Part shown: one piece after another, positions 17,064 to 25,595 of the stretch
Layout: the number at the start of each line of letters is the position of its first letter
Numbering within the stretch: the stretch's first letter is position 1
Source of the DNA: Actinospica acidithermotolerans
Lineage (GTDB): Bacteria; Actinomycetota; Actinomycetes; Streptomycetales; Catenulisporaceae
Direction of reading: 5' to 3'
DNA length: 64,000 nt
NCBI RefSeq assembly: GCF_018139625.1
Contig: NZ_JAGSOH010000013.1
Coordinates: 1-64,000 of the forward strand
The notes under the pieces: model-generated
Seen by the model: only the letters and a program-made list of their open reading frames with translations
Told to the model about the DNA's origin: nothing
The model's database searches: none
Made by a program: the position numbers and the translations under genes

Positions 17064-19925
17064 ATGCGCCGAACTGGCGGCGTCGCGGCAGTCGCGCTGC
17101 TCATTTCCGTCGGCTCGCTTGTGGTGCCGGCGGCTGCCCACGCTGCCTCGGACACGACGTTCTACGTGGACGACCACAACGCCGCCGTCACGTGTTCAGA
17201 CTCCACGTCGGACAGCGCAGTCACGCCGTACTGCACCATCCAGGCCGCGGTCGATGTGGCGACGAGCCCGGGCGACACGGTCATCGTCGCTGGGGGAAAC
17301 TACCGGTGGTTCAGCGTCACGGCATCGGGCACCGCCGCCGCGCCGATCACCATCGAGGGCGCTGGCGGCAGCATGGCGGCATTTGTCGGCGCAGGTGGGG
17401 CGACGAACACCGTGCCCGCCATCGCCGTGAGCGGCGCCTCCTATGTGGTGGTGAAGAACCTGAGCGTCGAGGCGGAAGACAACGCGTCCGCTGTGGCGAT
17501 TTCGAACTCCTCCCACATCACGCTCGACAGCAGCACAATCTGGCAGACCAATTTCAGTGTGGGGACCGCAGACCCCTCCATCTCGGTCAATTCGGGGTCC
17601 ACGGCTATCACCATCAGCAGGAACCGCATCACGGCCGATTATTCGACTGGCGCGATCGGCGTGCAGGGCGGTTCGGGCGACGTAATCACCACTAACGCCG
17701 TGTTCGATTCGCGGCAGGGTCCGGCCATCACGCTCAATCAGGCGCCCGACTCGGACGTCACCAGCAACGGAGTCGCCAACAGTTGCGGACAGGCCGTCGC
17801 GGTGACGAACGGGTCGACATCCGCGAGCATCGAAAACAACCTGCTCCAGGCCATGACCGGCACCAGCACCAGCGCAGGCTCATGCGACATCAGCGGTAGC
17901 GCGGCCAGCACCGTTCTCGTCGACGGCACTTCGACGGTGGGCAGCGTGGCGGACTACAACGACGTGTCCAGCCCGCAGGGAGCGTCGACTCTCTACTCGT
18001 GGGCAGGGGTGGCCTACCCCTCACTGAGCGCGCTTTCTACCGCGACCGGGCAGGGGGCCCACGACCTCGACAACACGAGCCGGAACCTTATTGACGACGC
18101 GAACTCCGACGCTCCCGGGGAGCTCACGACCGACATCAACGGCAACCCGCGGGTGGACGACCCGAACATCGCGAACACTGGAGCGGGTACGTACTCGTAC
18201 TACGACCGCGGTGCCACCGAGACCGAAGACCCGATCAGCGTCGCGACCGCGGCCAACTGGCCCACTCTGATGCCGAGCGGGTCGGCTGGAACCTTCACTG
18301 CCGCGGTGTCCGATGGCTGGTCGGACACCGCGATCACTGGTTGCGTTTACGACTTCGGTGATGGCACCGGCACCACCTCGGTCTCGCCGGCCGGCGGGAA
18401 CTGCACCGCGCAGCACACCTATGGTGAGGGCGCCAGTTCCCGCACTATCAAGCTCACGGTGGTGGCGAGCGACGGCTACTCGACCACGAAGACATCGAGT
18501 GTCGCATTGGGCGTCGGCGGCGATCTTGTCGCGTCGCTCGACGTCGGGAGGGCTGGCGCCCGGACCGTGGACGTGACCAACGTGGGCTCGCACGGCTGGA
18601 ACCTGGTGACGTGCACGTTCAACTTCGGTGACGGCACCGAGCAGACCGTGCAGGGCGGTGGGTGCGGCATCGGTACGGACTACTCGCACTTTTACCAGAA
18701 CGTCGGAACGTACACGGTGACGGTCACCGTCACGGACTCCGACGGACAGGTTGCCACCTCCTCCGGCAACTTCACGGCGACAGGCGACTTCTACACGCCG
18801 CTGACCAGCCCCGTACGGGTCCTCGACACGCGGCACGCCACCGGCGTTCCGACAGCTGCGAAGGTCCCTTCGGGCGGCACCATTCGGCTCAAGCTGGCCG
18901 GCGCCGACTCGGTGCCCACCGACGCGGCCGCCGTGGTACTCAACGTCACGGAGACCAACAGCACCGGCGGCGGATTCATCACGGTGTATCCGGGACTCAC
19001 CACGGTGCCGACCTCCTCGAGCCTGAACTTCGGCGCCGGTCAGACCGTCGCCAACACGGTGATCGTCAAACTCGGCACCGACGGCACGATCAACCTGCGC
19101 AACAGCAGCACCGGCTCCATCGACCTGATCGCCGACCTCGAGGGCTACTACGCCGTCGACGGCAGCTCGTTCATCTCGAGCAGCCCGGTCCGCGAACTCG
19201 ACACCCGCGCGACGCACACGACGCTCAAAGCTGGCGCGACGGTGAAGGTCAACCTCGGTATCGGGATTCCCGCCACCACGGCCGCCACGCTCAATATCAC
19301 GGCGACCAACGCCACGCGGGGCGGCAACATTACCGCGTTCGCGGACGACGTCTCTGAGCCCTCCTCGTCGAACCTGAACTTTGGTCCGGGCCAGACCGTG
19401 GCGAACGAGGCCGTCGTGCACGTCGGTGCGGACGGCGGCGTCGAGCTCGAGAACAACAGCCCTGGCACGGTAGACCTCATCGTAGACTTCACCGGATCGT
19501 TCAGCTCCGGCCCGACCGTCGGGTTCGCCTACGTGCCGATCGACCCGGTCCGGGTGCTCGACACGCGGCAGCCCGCCGCGCAGCTGTCCGTGGGCGGCAA
19601 AATGGTCTCGGGCGCCCTGCCCGCCGACACGACCGGCATGCTTGAGTTCCCCGGCGCTCCGCCCTTCGGCGGACCGGCCACTCCACGCGCGATAGCGGCG
19701 AACGTCACCGTCACACGGCCCACCGCGGGCGGGTACATCGTGACATATCCGGACGATATCAGCGGCGTGCCGAACTCCTCTACCCTCAACTTCGGCAAGG
19801 GCTCGACCGTCGCGAACGCAACAAACGTGGCCATAGCCCAGGCCGCGGTCAACGGTATCGACCTCTACAACGGCAGCCCGGGATCGGTGCAGCTGGTGGT
19901 CGACGTCGACGGGTACTACGCCTGA
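17064..19925 (+). CDS. Large secreted protein A: beta-helix, two PKD domains, three RVLDTR domains
   Basis: A 953-aa exported protein. The signal peptide (residues 1-28) ends VVPAAAHAAS. About residues 30-370 are a parallel beta-helix (CTIQAAVDVATSPGDTVIVA opens it). An ANSDAPGELTTDINGNPRVD segment of the choice-of-anchor Q type follows, then two PKD domains (YDFGDGTG, FNFGDGTE). The last ~370 residues are three ~120-aa modules, each opening PVRVLDTR or similar and ending DLEGYYA, DFTGSFS and DVDGYYA, with SSLNFGAGQTVANTVIVKLG inside. GGAGGG lies just upstream of ATG 17064. A near paralogue follows. A surface or matrix role is likely; no catalytic site is seen. Confidence 0.82.
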   Translation: MRRTGGVAAVALLISVGSLVVPAAAHAASDTTFYVDDHNAAVTCSDSTSDSAVTPYCTIQAAVDVATSPGDTVIVAGGNYRWFSVTASGTAAAPITIEGAGGSMAAFVGAGGATNTVPAIAVSGASYVVVKNLSVEAEDNASAVAISNSSHITLDSSTIWQTNFSVGTADPSISVNSGSTAITISRNRITADYSTGAIGVQGGSGDVITTNAVFDSRQGPAITLNQAPDSDVTSNGVANSCGQAVAVTNGSTSASIENNLLQAMTGTSTSAGSCDISGSAASTVLVDGTSTVGSVADYNDVSSPQGASTLYSWAGVAYPSLSALSTATGQGAHDLDNTSRNLIDDANSDAPGELTTDINGNPRVDDPNIANTGAGTYSYYDRGATETEDPISVATAANWPTLMPSGSAGTFTAAVSDGWSDTAITGCVYDFGDGTGTTSVSPAGGNCTAQHTYGEGASSRTIKLTVVASDGYSTTKTSSVALGVGGDLVASLDVGRAGARTVDVTNVGSHGWNLVTCTFNFGDGTEQTVQGGGCGIGTDYSHFYQNVGTYTVTVTVTDSDGQVATSSGNFTATGDFYTPLTSPVRVLDTRHATGVPTAAKVPSGGTIRLKLAGADSVPTDAAAVVLNVTETNSTGGGFITVYPGLTTVPTSSSLNFGAGQTVANTVIVKLGTDGTINLRNSSTGSIDLIADLEGYYAVDGSSFISSSPVRELDTRATHTTLKAGATVKVNLGIGIPATTAATLNITATNATRGGNITAFADDVSEPSSSNLNFGPGQTVANEAVVHVGADGGVELENNSPGTVDLIVDFTGSFSSGPTVGFAYVPIDPVRVLDTRQPAAQLSVGGKMVSGALPADTTGMLEFPGAPPFGGPATPRAIAANVTVTRPTAGGYIVTYPDDISGVPNSSTLNFGKGSTVANATNVAIAQAAVNGIDLYNGSPGSVQLVVDVDGYYA

Positions 19926-19995
19926 GGCGGCGGGCAGTCGCTACCCGCATGGGCGCATGAATGTTCGCGTTTGAATAAAGATCAAGGGGGATGCG

Positions 19996-22872
19996 ATGTC
20001 TAAGCGCCAAGTCGCGGTCGCCGTCGCGGTGTTGACAGCCGCGGGTTCCATGTCTTCGCCTATCGTCGCGCATGCGGCCTCAGCGACGCCGTTCTATGTC
20101 AACAATGCCAGCACCGCACACTGCTCGGACTCGACGGTGGATAGCGCGGCCACGCCCTTCTGCACGATCCAGGCGGCGGTTGATGCGGCGACGACTCCAG
20201 GTGACACCGTCAATGTCGCCGGCGGCCTCTATGCGCCGTTCACCGTGACCGCTTCGGGGACCGCCCAGAGTCCGATCACCATCGAGAATCCCCAAGGCGA
20301 TGGAGGCGTAGCCACCACCGTCTACGCAGCGCCCGGGTCGAGCGCGACGCCCATCACCGTGGACGGGGCGTCCTTTGTGTCCTTCAAAGGGATCGAGGCG
20401 GAAGGCACCGAGGGTCAGACCATTCTGGATGTCACTGGCTCTGCATCACACATCAGCGTAGACAGTTCGATCATCTTCCAGCTGCGGCAGGGAGCAGTAC
20501 AGCTCTCAGACCCCGATGTCGCGATCAATGACGGTTCGTCTGACGTCACCCTGAGCAGGGACGTAGTCAACGCGGGCGAAGGCAACACCGGCATCCTCAT
20601 CCAGGGCAGTTCAGGTGACGTCGTCACAACCAACCGCGGCATTGCACAGGGCGGCCCATTCCTCACACTTGATCAGGCCACGGATACTGCCGTCACCAGC
20701 AACACGATCGCGCGCGCTTGCGGCGATGTGCTCTCCGTAGCTGACGGCTCTACGGCGACCTCGATCCAGAACAACATCGTCACCGGTGAGCCGGATGAGT
20801 CAATCGGCGGCTGTTCCTCCGGCAACACGACGGCGACCGCGGCGCTTCAGGTCGACGACTCCTCGACCGCCGGGACGGTTGAGGACTACAACGACGTCGT
20901 GGCCTCGGTACCCAGCGGCGAGGCCACACCACCCTACGTGTATTACTCGTGGGCGGGCACCGGATACGACTCGGCGGCCGCCTTCAATGCTGCCACCGGC
21001 CAGGGTGCTCACGACTCGAACTCCACCGATGCAAGCGCGGCCATCGACTCGGCCAACTCCGACGCACCCGGTGAGCTCTCGACAGACATCAATGGAAGCC
21101 CGCGCGTAGACGACCTCGATGTGCCCAATACCGGCGCGGGTACGCGTGACTACTACGACCGCGGTGCCGCCGAGACCGAGGACCCGATCCATTTCGGGGG
21201 CCCGGGCAGCTGGTACTCGACGTTTCCGGTCGGCGTCGCACAAGACTTCTCGATACCAGTGTCCGACGGCTGGACCGGTGCCACGATCAGCAGTTGCTCG
21301 TACTCGTTCGGCGACGGCATTTCCTCGGTACCGAGCGCGCCAGTGAACGGGGACTGCACCGCCCAGCACACATACTCGACCGCCGGCGTCTACCCGATCA
21401 CGCTCTATGTCACCGCAAACGACGGATACCAGACTGGCATCAGCGGCCGTATGACCGTTGTCTCCAACGAGCTCCAGCCGAACCTCGAGCTCACTTCCAT
21501 CAACGCGCGCACCGTTCAGGCCGCTGCGGCGCCGGCCAACCCCTACGGCTGGACGACCGCGGAGTGCGACTTCTCCTTCGGAGACGGCACGCCCGACGTC
21601 CAGACGAGCGTCAACGGCTCGACGTGCAAGGCGACCCACGATTACTCGACCGTCGGCGTCCACCCGGTTTCGGTGACCGTCAAGGACTCCGGCGGCGAGA
21701 TCGCGACGCAGACCACAGACTTCACCTCGTCCGGCTACTACTTCAATCCTATGACGCCGGTGCGCGTCCTCGACACGCGCAAGCCGATCGGCGTGGCGAG
21801 GGCCGCGAAGATCGCCCCTGGCGGGACGGTGAAGCTTAAGCTCACCGGGACCAACGGCGTGCCGGACGGGGCTGCCGCCGTCGCGCTGACGGTGACCGCC
21901 ACGAATATCGCGGGCGGCGGATTCGTCGTCGCGTATCCGGATGGCACGACCGAGCCGAATGCCTCGAACCTCAACTTCGGCAAGGGGCAAACGGTCGCGA
22001 ACACTGTAATCGTCAAGCTCGGTACGGACGGTGCGGTGGTGCTGAAGAACAACGGGACCGGCACGCTCGATCTGATCGCCGATCTCCAGGGCTTTTACGC
22101 GGTGACCGGCTCCGGGTTGGTGCCCGTCAACGACGTCCGGGTACTCGACACGCGGTCATCGAAGACAACGATCCCGGCCGGTGGCACCGTGAAGGTGAAT
22201 CTCGGCTCGTACACCGGGATCACGACGGCCGCGCTCAACCTCACGGTGACGAACCCGAAAGCCGGCGGATTCATCGTCGCTTACCCGGATGGCGCGCCGC
22301 GGCCGGACTCCTCGGATGTGAACTTCGGCACCGGCCAGACGGTGGCCGACGAGGCGGTGGTCAAGGTCGGGTCCGACGGCTCCGTGGACTTCACCAACGG
22401 TGGTACGGGCAGCGTCGACCTGGTCGTCGACCTGACCGGGTACTTCAGCGCGACCGGCATGGAGTCCTTCGTTCCGATCGACCCGACCCGCTACCTCGAC
22501 ACGCGTACGAGACTCGGGACGTATAAGGGCGGACTCACCTCGACGGGCGCGGTCGCGGCCTATGGGACCACGCAGCTAATGATCGCGCTGAATGACCAGA
22601 TCAGCGCCGTACCGCCGTGGGCCGCCGTCGTTGCCGCGAACGTGACCGTCACCGAACCGACCAAGACCGGGTACATAGAGGCCTATCCCATCCAGGACCA
22701 GGCGGCACCCGGAACCTCAACGCTGAACTTCCCCGCGGGCGCGACGGTGGCGAACGCCGCCACGATCGTGGAAACCTTTCCCGGCACGAGCGGTGGCGGC
22801 GGCATCAACCTCTACAACGCCAGCCCCGGCACGGCACAGATCATCGTGGACGTGTCCGGCTACTACTCCTGA
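19996..22872 (+). CDS. Large secreted protein B: paralogue of the preceding protein
   Basis: A 958-aa protein with the same order of parts as its upstream neighbour: a signal peptide (ends SPIVAHAAS), beta-helix (CTIQAAVDAATTPGDTVNVA), anchor-Q-like segment, two PKD domains (YSFGDGIS, FSFGDGTP) and three RVLDTR/RYLDTR modules ending DLQGFYA, DLTGYFS and DVSGYYS. The start is ATG 19996 with AAGGGGG upstream. The 70-bp gap and co-directional layout indicate a tandem duplication and probably one operon. Divergence is spread over the whole length, so the duplication is not recent. Some stretches near its start use more AT-rich codons than the neighbours. Confidence 0.82.
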   Translation: MSKRQVAVAVAVLTAAGSMSSPIVAHAASATPFYVNNASTAHCSDSTVDSAATPFCTIQAAVDAATTPGDTVNVAGGLYAPFTVTASGTAQSPITIENPQGDGGVATTVYAAPGSSATPITVDGASFVSFKGIEAEGTEGQTILDVTGSASHISVDSSIIFQLRQGAVQLSDPDVAINDGSSDVTLSRDVVNAGEGNTGILIQGSSGDVVTTNRGIAQGGPFLTLDQATDTAVTSNTIARACGDVLSVADGSTATSIQNNIVTGEPDESIGGCSSGNTTATAALQVDDSSTAGTVEDYNDVVASVPSGEATPPYVYYSWAGTGYDSAAAFNAATGQGAHDSNSTDASAAIDSANSDAPGELSTDINGSPRVDDLDVPNTGAGTRDYYDRGAAETEDPIHFGGPGSWYSTFPVGVAQDFSIPVSDGWTGATISSCSYSFGDGISSVPSAPVNGDCTAQHTYSTAGVYPITLYVTANDGYQTGISGRMTVVSNELQPNLELTSINARTVQAAAAPANPYGWTTAECDFSFGDGTPDVQTSVNGSTCKATHDYSTVGVHPVSVTVKDSGGEIATQTTDFTSSGYYFNPMTPVRVLDTRKPIGVARAAKIAPGGTVKLKLTGTNGVPDGAAAVALTVTATNIAGGGFVVAYPDGTTEPNASNLNFGKGQTVANTVIVKLGTDGAVVLKNNGTGTLDLIADLQGFYAVTGSGLVPVNDVRVLDTRSSKTTIPAGGTVKVNLGSYTGITTAALNLTVTNPKAGGFIVAYPDGAPRPDSSDVNFGTGQTVADEAVVKVGSDGSVDFTNGGTGSVDLVVDLTGYFSATGMESFVPIDPTRYLDTRTRLGTYKGGLTSTGAVAAYGTTQLMIALNDQISAVPPWAAVVAANVTVTEPTKTGYIEAYPIQDQAAPGTSTLNFPAGATVANAATIVETFPGTSGGGGINLYNASPGTAQIIVDVSGYYS

Positions 22873-22976
22873 CGGACACTCCGGACGGTCGGTCACGCCC
22901 TTACCGGCCCCGCGCGGCAGCCCGCACCGGCCCGCTCTGGGGCCAGTTTCGGGCGCGCAATCCGGGAGCCTGCAAG

Positions 22977-23444
22977 TTACGAGACGCCGGTACGCGTACT
23001 TGGCGGCCAATGTGCCGGCGTCCAGTCTCCCTCCGGGTCGGTGGTTTGCCCTACTTCGATCAGATGGCCGTCGGGATCGCGAATGTAGCAGCGGATCTCG
23101 TACTCGTGCTGCTTCGGCGGCGTCAGGAACTGGGCACCTCGGGCGCTCCACTCGGCGTACAGGGCGTGGATATCCCTGACCCGGATATTGAGGAAGCTGC
23201 TGACCCGGTCGGGATCGCGTGGCGTCTCCAGGGTGACCGAGGGTTTGTCGTCGGTCGGGCCGCCGCCGACGTTGATGATGATCCAGCTGTTGGCCAGGGC
23301 GACGTAGGTCAGCCCACCGGGGCCGGAGAAGGCCAACCGGCCGCCGAGCACTTCGGTGTAGAAGCGCCGAGAGCGTTCGACATCGTCCGAGACGATGAAG
23401 TGGGCCAGCACGATTCCTTCCGGCGGCGACGGGAGCTCGGCCAT
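22977..23444 (-). CDS. VOC family protein (glyoxalase/dioxygenase-like)
   Basis: A 155-aa VOC-fold protein. The N-terminal half holds VLAHFIVSDDVERSRRFYTE and the C-terminal half ends EIRCYIRDPDGHLIEVGQTT. The usual metal ligands are in view: His near the N-terminus (AHFIV) and Glu of HLIEVGQ. Members include glyoxalases, ring-cleavage dioxygenases and antibiotic-binding proteins; the substrate cannot be told from sequence. It is convergent with the secreted-protein pair. Confidence 0.88.
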   Translation of the reverse strand: MAELPSPPEGIVLAHFIVSDDVERSRRFYTEVLGGRLAFSGPGGLTYVALANSWIIINVGGGPTDDKPSVTLETPRDPDRVSSFLNIRVRDIHALYAEWSARGAQFLTPPKQHEYEIRCYIRDPDGHLIEVGQTTDPEGDWTPAHWPPSTRTGVS

Positions 23445-23923
23445 CAGGTACCTCCACGTGTTGGTCTCGTAGTCCGGTTACGCCCAGGGCCGGCAGACGG
23501 CAGCGCCGTGATCGGGATTCAGCGTCGGTGGAAGCGTGCCCTGCGAAGCATCCGAGAATTCGCGGCATCACCCGTCCGGCAGAGTCGCGGGCCTCCGCCG
23601 CAGGGGTACCGAGCGCCTGTGGCAGACGGCCGCACTGTCGCAGACGCGGTCCTGACCGTTCCCGTCGCGGGCTCCGGGATACACCGTCCGGGTGAGGCGC
23701 TGTCCCGGTCCGAAGTCTCGCGGCCGCGGGCGGCCCGGCTTGCGGGCTGCCCGCAGATGGCACGGGGCCTTCAGGCGTGGCGGGCTGCAGGCGAAAGTGC
23801 CGACGGGCACCCCCGTCGGCCGACGTCCAGATGCCTCCGGAGACGAGCGGGTATTGACTTACGGAGTGCAGGCGCGCGCCGTGCAGGCCGCATCGGCGGC
23901 GCCGGAGGAGAGGCGGTCATCCT
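23445..23923. other. 479-bp intergenic region, no gene recognised
   Basis: This stretch separates the divergent VOC and redoxin genes and should contain both promoters. Short ORFs on both strands have Arg/Pro/Gly-rich translations with no family resemblance. A GGAGGAG ribosome-binding site lies at its right end, 14 nt before the redoxin start. Confidence 0.5.
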
Positions 23924-24538
23924 GTGCGTTCCGACATCGTCCCCGGTGGAAGCTTCCCTGACTACTCGCTGCCCGACCACACGGGCGCGGTTCGCACGCT
24001 GAGCGAGATCCAGGGACGCGACCCGCTGATCCTGACGCTCGCTCGCGGCCACTACTGCCCGAAAGAGCACCAGCAGCATCTTGAGCTGGCCGAGAACTAC
24101 CCGAAGATCGCCGTCGCGTACACACAGATCGTCACGATCGCGACCGACGACCACCACACCTTGCAGGAGTTCCGCGCCTCGGTGGGCGCCCAGTGGCCCT
24201 TTCTGTCCGATCCCGAGCGGACCGTCCAGCAGGATCTGGACATCCAGGAGTACACCGACCGCGAGCACAACCCGATGATCCCGCACACGCTCGTGCTCAA
24301 GCCGGGACTGGTGATCCACAGCATCTACAACGGCTACTGGTTCTGGGGGCGCCCCTCGTTCTCCGAGCTGTGGCAGGACCTGCGAGCCGCGACCGCCGAG
24401 ATCCGGCCGGACTGGGATCTGAGCGTCCCGGGGCTGCGCGAGTCCTGGGACGCCGGAGACTATGCGACGTTTCACGGATGGGACCGGCGGTCCCCCGAGT
24501 CGAAGCCGACCTCGTACATCGAGCCGGGCAAGAGGTGA
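23924..24538 (+). CDS. Redoxin-domain (AhpC/TSA, peroxiredoxin-like) protein
   Basis: A 204-aa thioredoxin-fold protein: FPDYSLPDHTGAVRTLSEIQ, then LARGHYCPKEHQQHL with a single Cys in the place of the peroxidatic residue, then FRASVGAQWPFLSDPERTVQQ and IPHTLVLKPGLVIHSIYNGY. The surrounding GHYCPKE is not the classic PxxxTxxC motif, so peroxidase activity is uncertain; other redox chemistry is possible. The start is GTG 23924. It overlaps the nitronate monooxygenase gene by 4 bp (GTGA), so the two are translationally coupled. Confidence 0.82.
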   Translation: MRSDIVPGGSFPDYSLPDHTGAVRTLSEIQGRDPLILTLARGHYCPKEHQQHLELAENYPKIAVAYTQIVTIATDDHHTLQEFRASVGAQWPFLSDPERTVQQDLDIQEYTDREHNPMIPHTLVLKPGLVIHSIYNGYWFWGRPSFSELWQDLRAATAEIRPDWDLSVPGLRESWDAGDYATFHGWDRRSPESKPTSYIEPGKR

Positions 24539-25494
24539 GTGCGCTGCCCACGCCGGTGTGCGCGTTGCTCGGGATCGAACAGCCGATCGTGCTGGCGCCC
24601 ATGGTCGCGGTTCCGTCGCTGGCCGCAGCGGTTTCGAACGCCGGCGCGCTCGGCATGCTGACGCTGACGTGGTCAGGAGACGTCAAAGCCGTCGTTCGCG
24701 AGACGGCGGCGCTGACCGAGCGTCCGTTCTGCGGCAACCTCGTGCTCACCGAAGACCGTCACCGCCGCCTCGACCAGGCCCTTGAGGCCGGTTTACGGAT
24801 CGTGTCGTTCTTCATGGGCGATCCCGGCGGCTATGTTGAGCAGGTGCATGACGCCGACGGGATCGTCATGCACACGGTCGGCACTGCCGAGGAGGCGCGC
24901 CGTGCAGTCGCGTCCGGCGTGGACGTGGTCGTCGCGCAGGGCTGGGAGGCGGGCGGGCACGTGTGGGGCGACATCGCGACACTGCCGCTGGTGCCGACCG
25001 TGGTGGACGCGGTCGCGCCGGTGCCGGTGATCGCGGCCGGCGGGATCGGCGACGCCCGGGGAGTCGCAGCGGTGCTCGCGCTCGGCGCCCAGGCTGCGTG
25101 GCTGGGCACGCGGTTCCTGCTGGCCGAAGAGATGCCCATCCACGAGGAGTACCGGCGCCGGCTCATCGCCGCAGCGGAGACCGACCCGCAGCGGTACGCG
25201 AACCTTTACTCGGTCGGGTGGCCCGACTCGCCGCACCGGGCGCTGCGCAACTCGACCGCCGATACGTGGCAGGCCGCGGGCCGACCCCCGCTCGCGCAGC
25301 GCCCCGGAGCAGGCGACGTGATCGCGCACTTCGCCTCCGGCGAGCCGATCCTGCGCTACGAACCGGCACCGCCGATGGCCGGGACGACCGGCGATATCGA
25401 GGCGCTGTCGATGTGGGCCGGACAGAGCGTCGCACTCGCCAGCAAGTCACAGCCGGCAGCGGAGATCGTGGCCGAGCTCACCTCTCGTCTGTGA
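24535..25494 (+). CDS. Nitronate monooxygenase family flavoprotein
   Basis: A 319-aa TIM-barrel FMN protein. Family markers are IVLAPMVAVPSLAAAVSNAG and LGMLTLTW near the N-terminus, AQGWEAGGHVWG in the middle (the EAGGH His is the catalytic-type residue), and VPVIAAGGIGDARGVAAVLALGA, which binds the FMN phosphate. Such enzymes oxidise nitronates or propionate-3-nitronate, or act as enoyl reductases. GTG 24535 overlaps the redoxin stop codon. The pair suggests a nitro-compound or oxidant detoxification unit (inference). Confidence 0.9.
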   Translation: MSALPTPVCALLGIEQPIVLAPMVAVPSLAAAVSNAGALGMLTLTWSGDVKAVVRETAALTERPFCGNLVLTEDRHRRLDQALEAGLRIVSFFMGDPGGYVEQVHDADGIVMHTVGTAEEARRAVASGVDVVVAQGWEAGGHVWGDIATLPLVPTVVDAVAPVPVIAAGGIGDARGVAAVLALGAQAAWLGTRFLLAEEMPIHEEYRRRLIAAAETDPQRYANLYSVGWPDSPHRALRNSTADTWQAAGRPPLAQRPGAGDVIAHFASGEPILRYEPAPPMAGTTGDIEALSMWAGQSVALASKSQPAAEIVAELTSRL

Positions 25495-25595
25495 TCCAGG
25501 CCTCCTGGTTTGTGGCTCCTCGCTGGTCACTCGGCTCCGGCTAAGGCCTCGCTCGGATGGCCCCCGCACGTGCGCCGCAGGGTCCGGTATCGCAC

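Noticed and set aside
22617-24002. 461-aa plus-strand ORF between secreted protein B and the redoxin gene
   Set aside because: It begins inside the secreted-protein gene in another frame and crosses the VOC gene; no family similarity.
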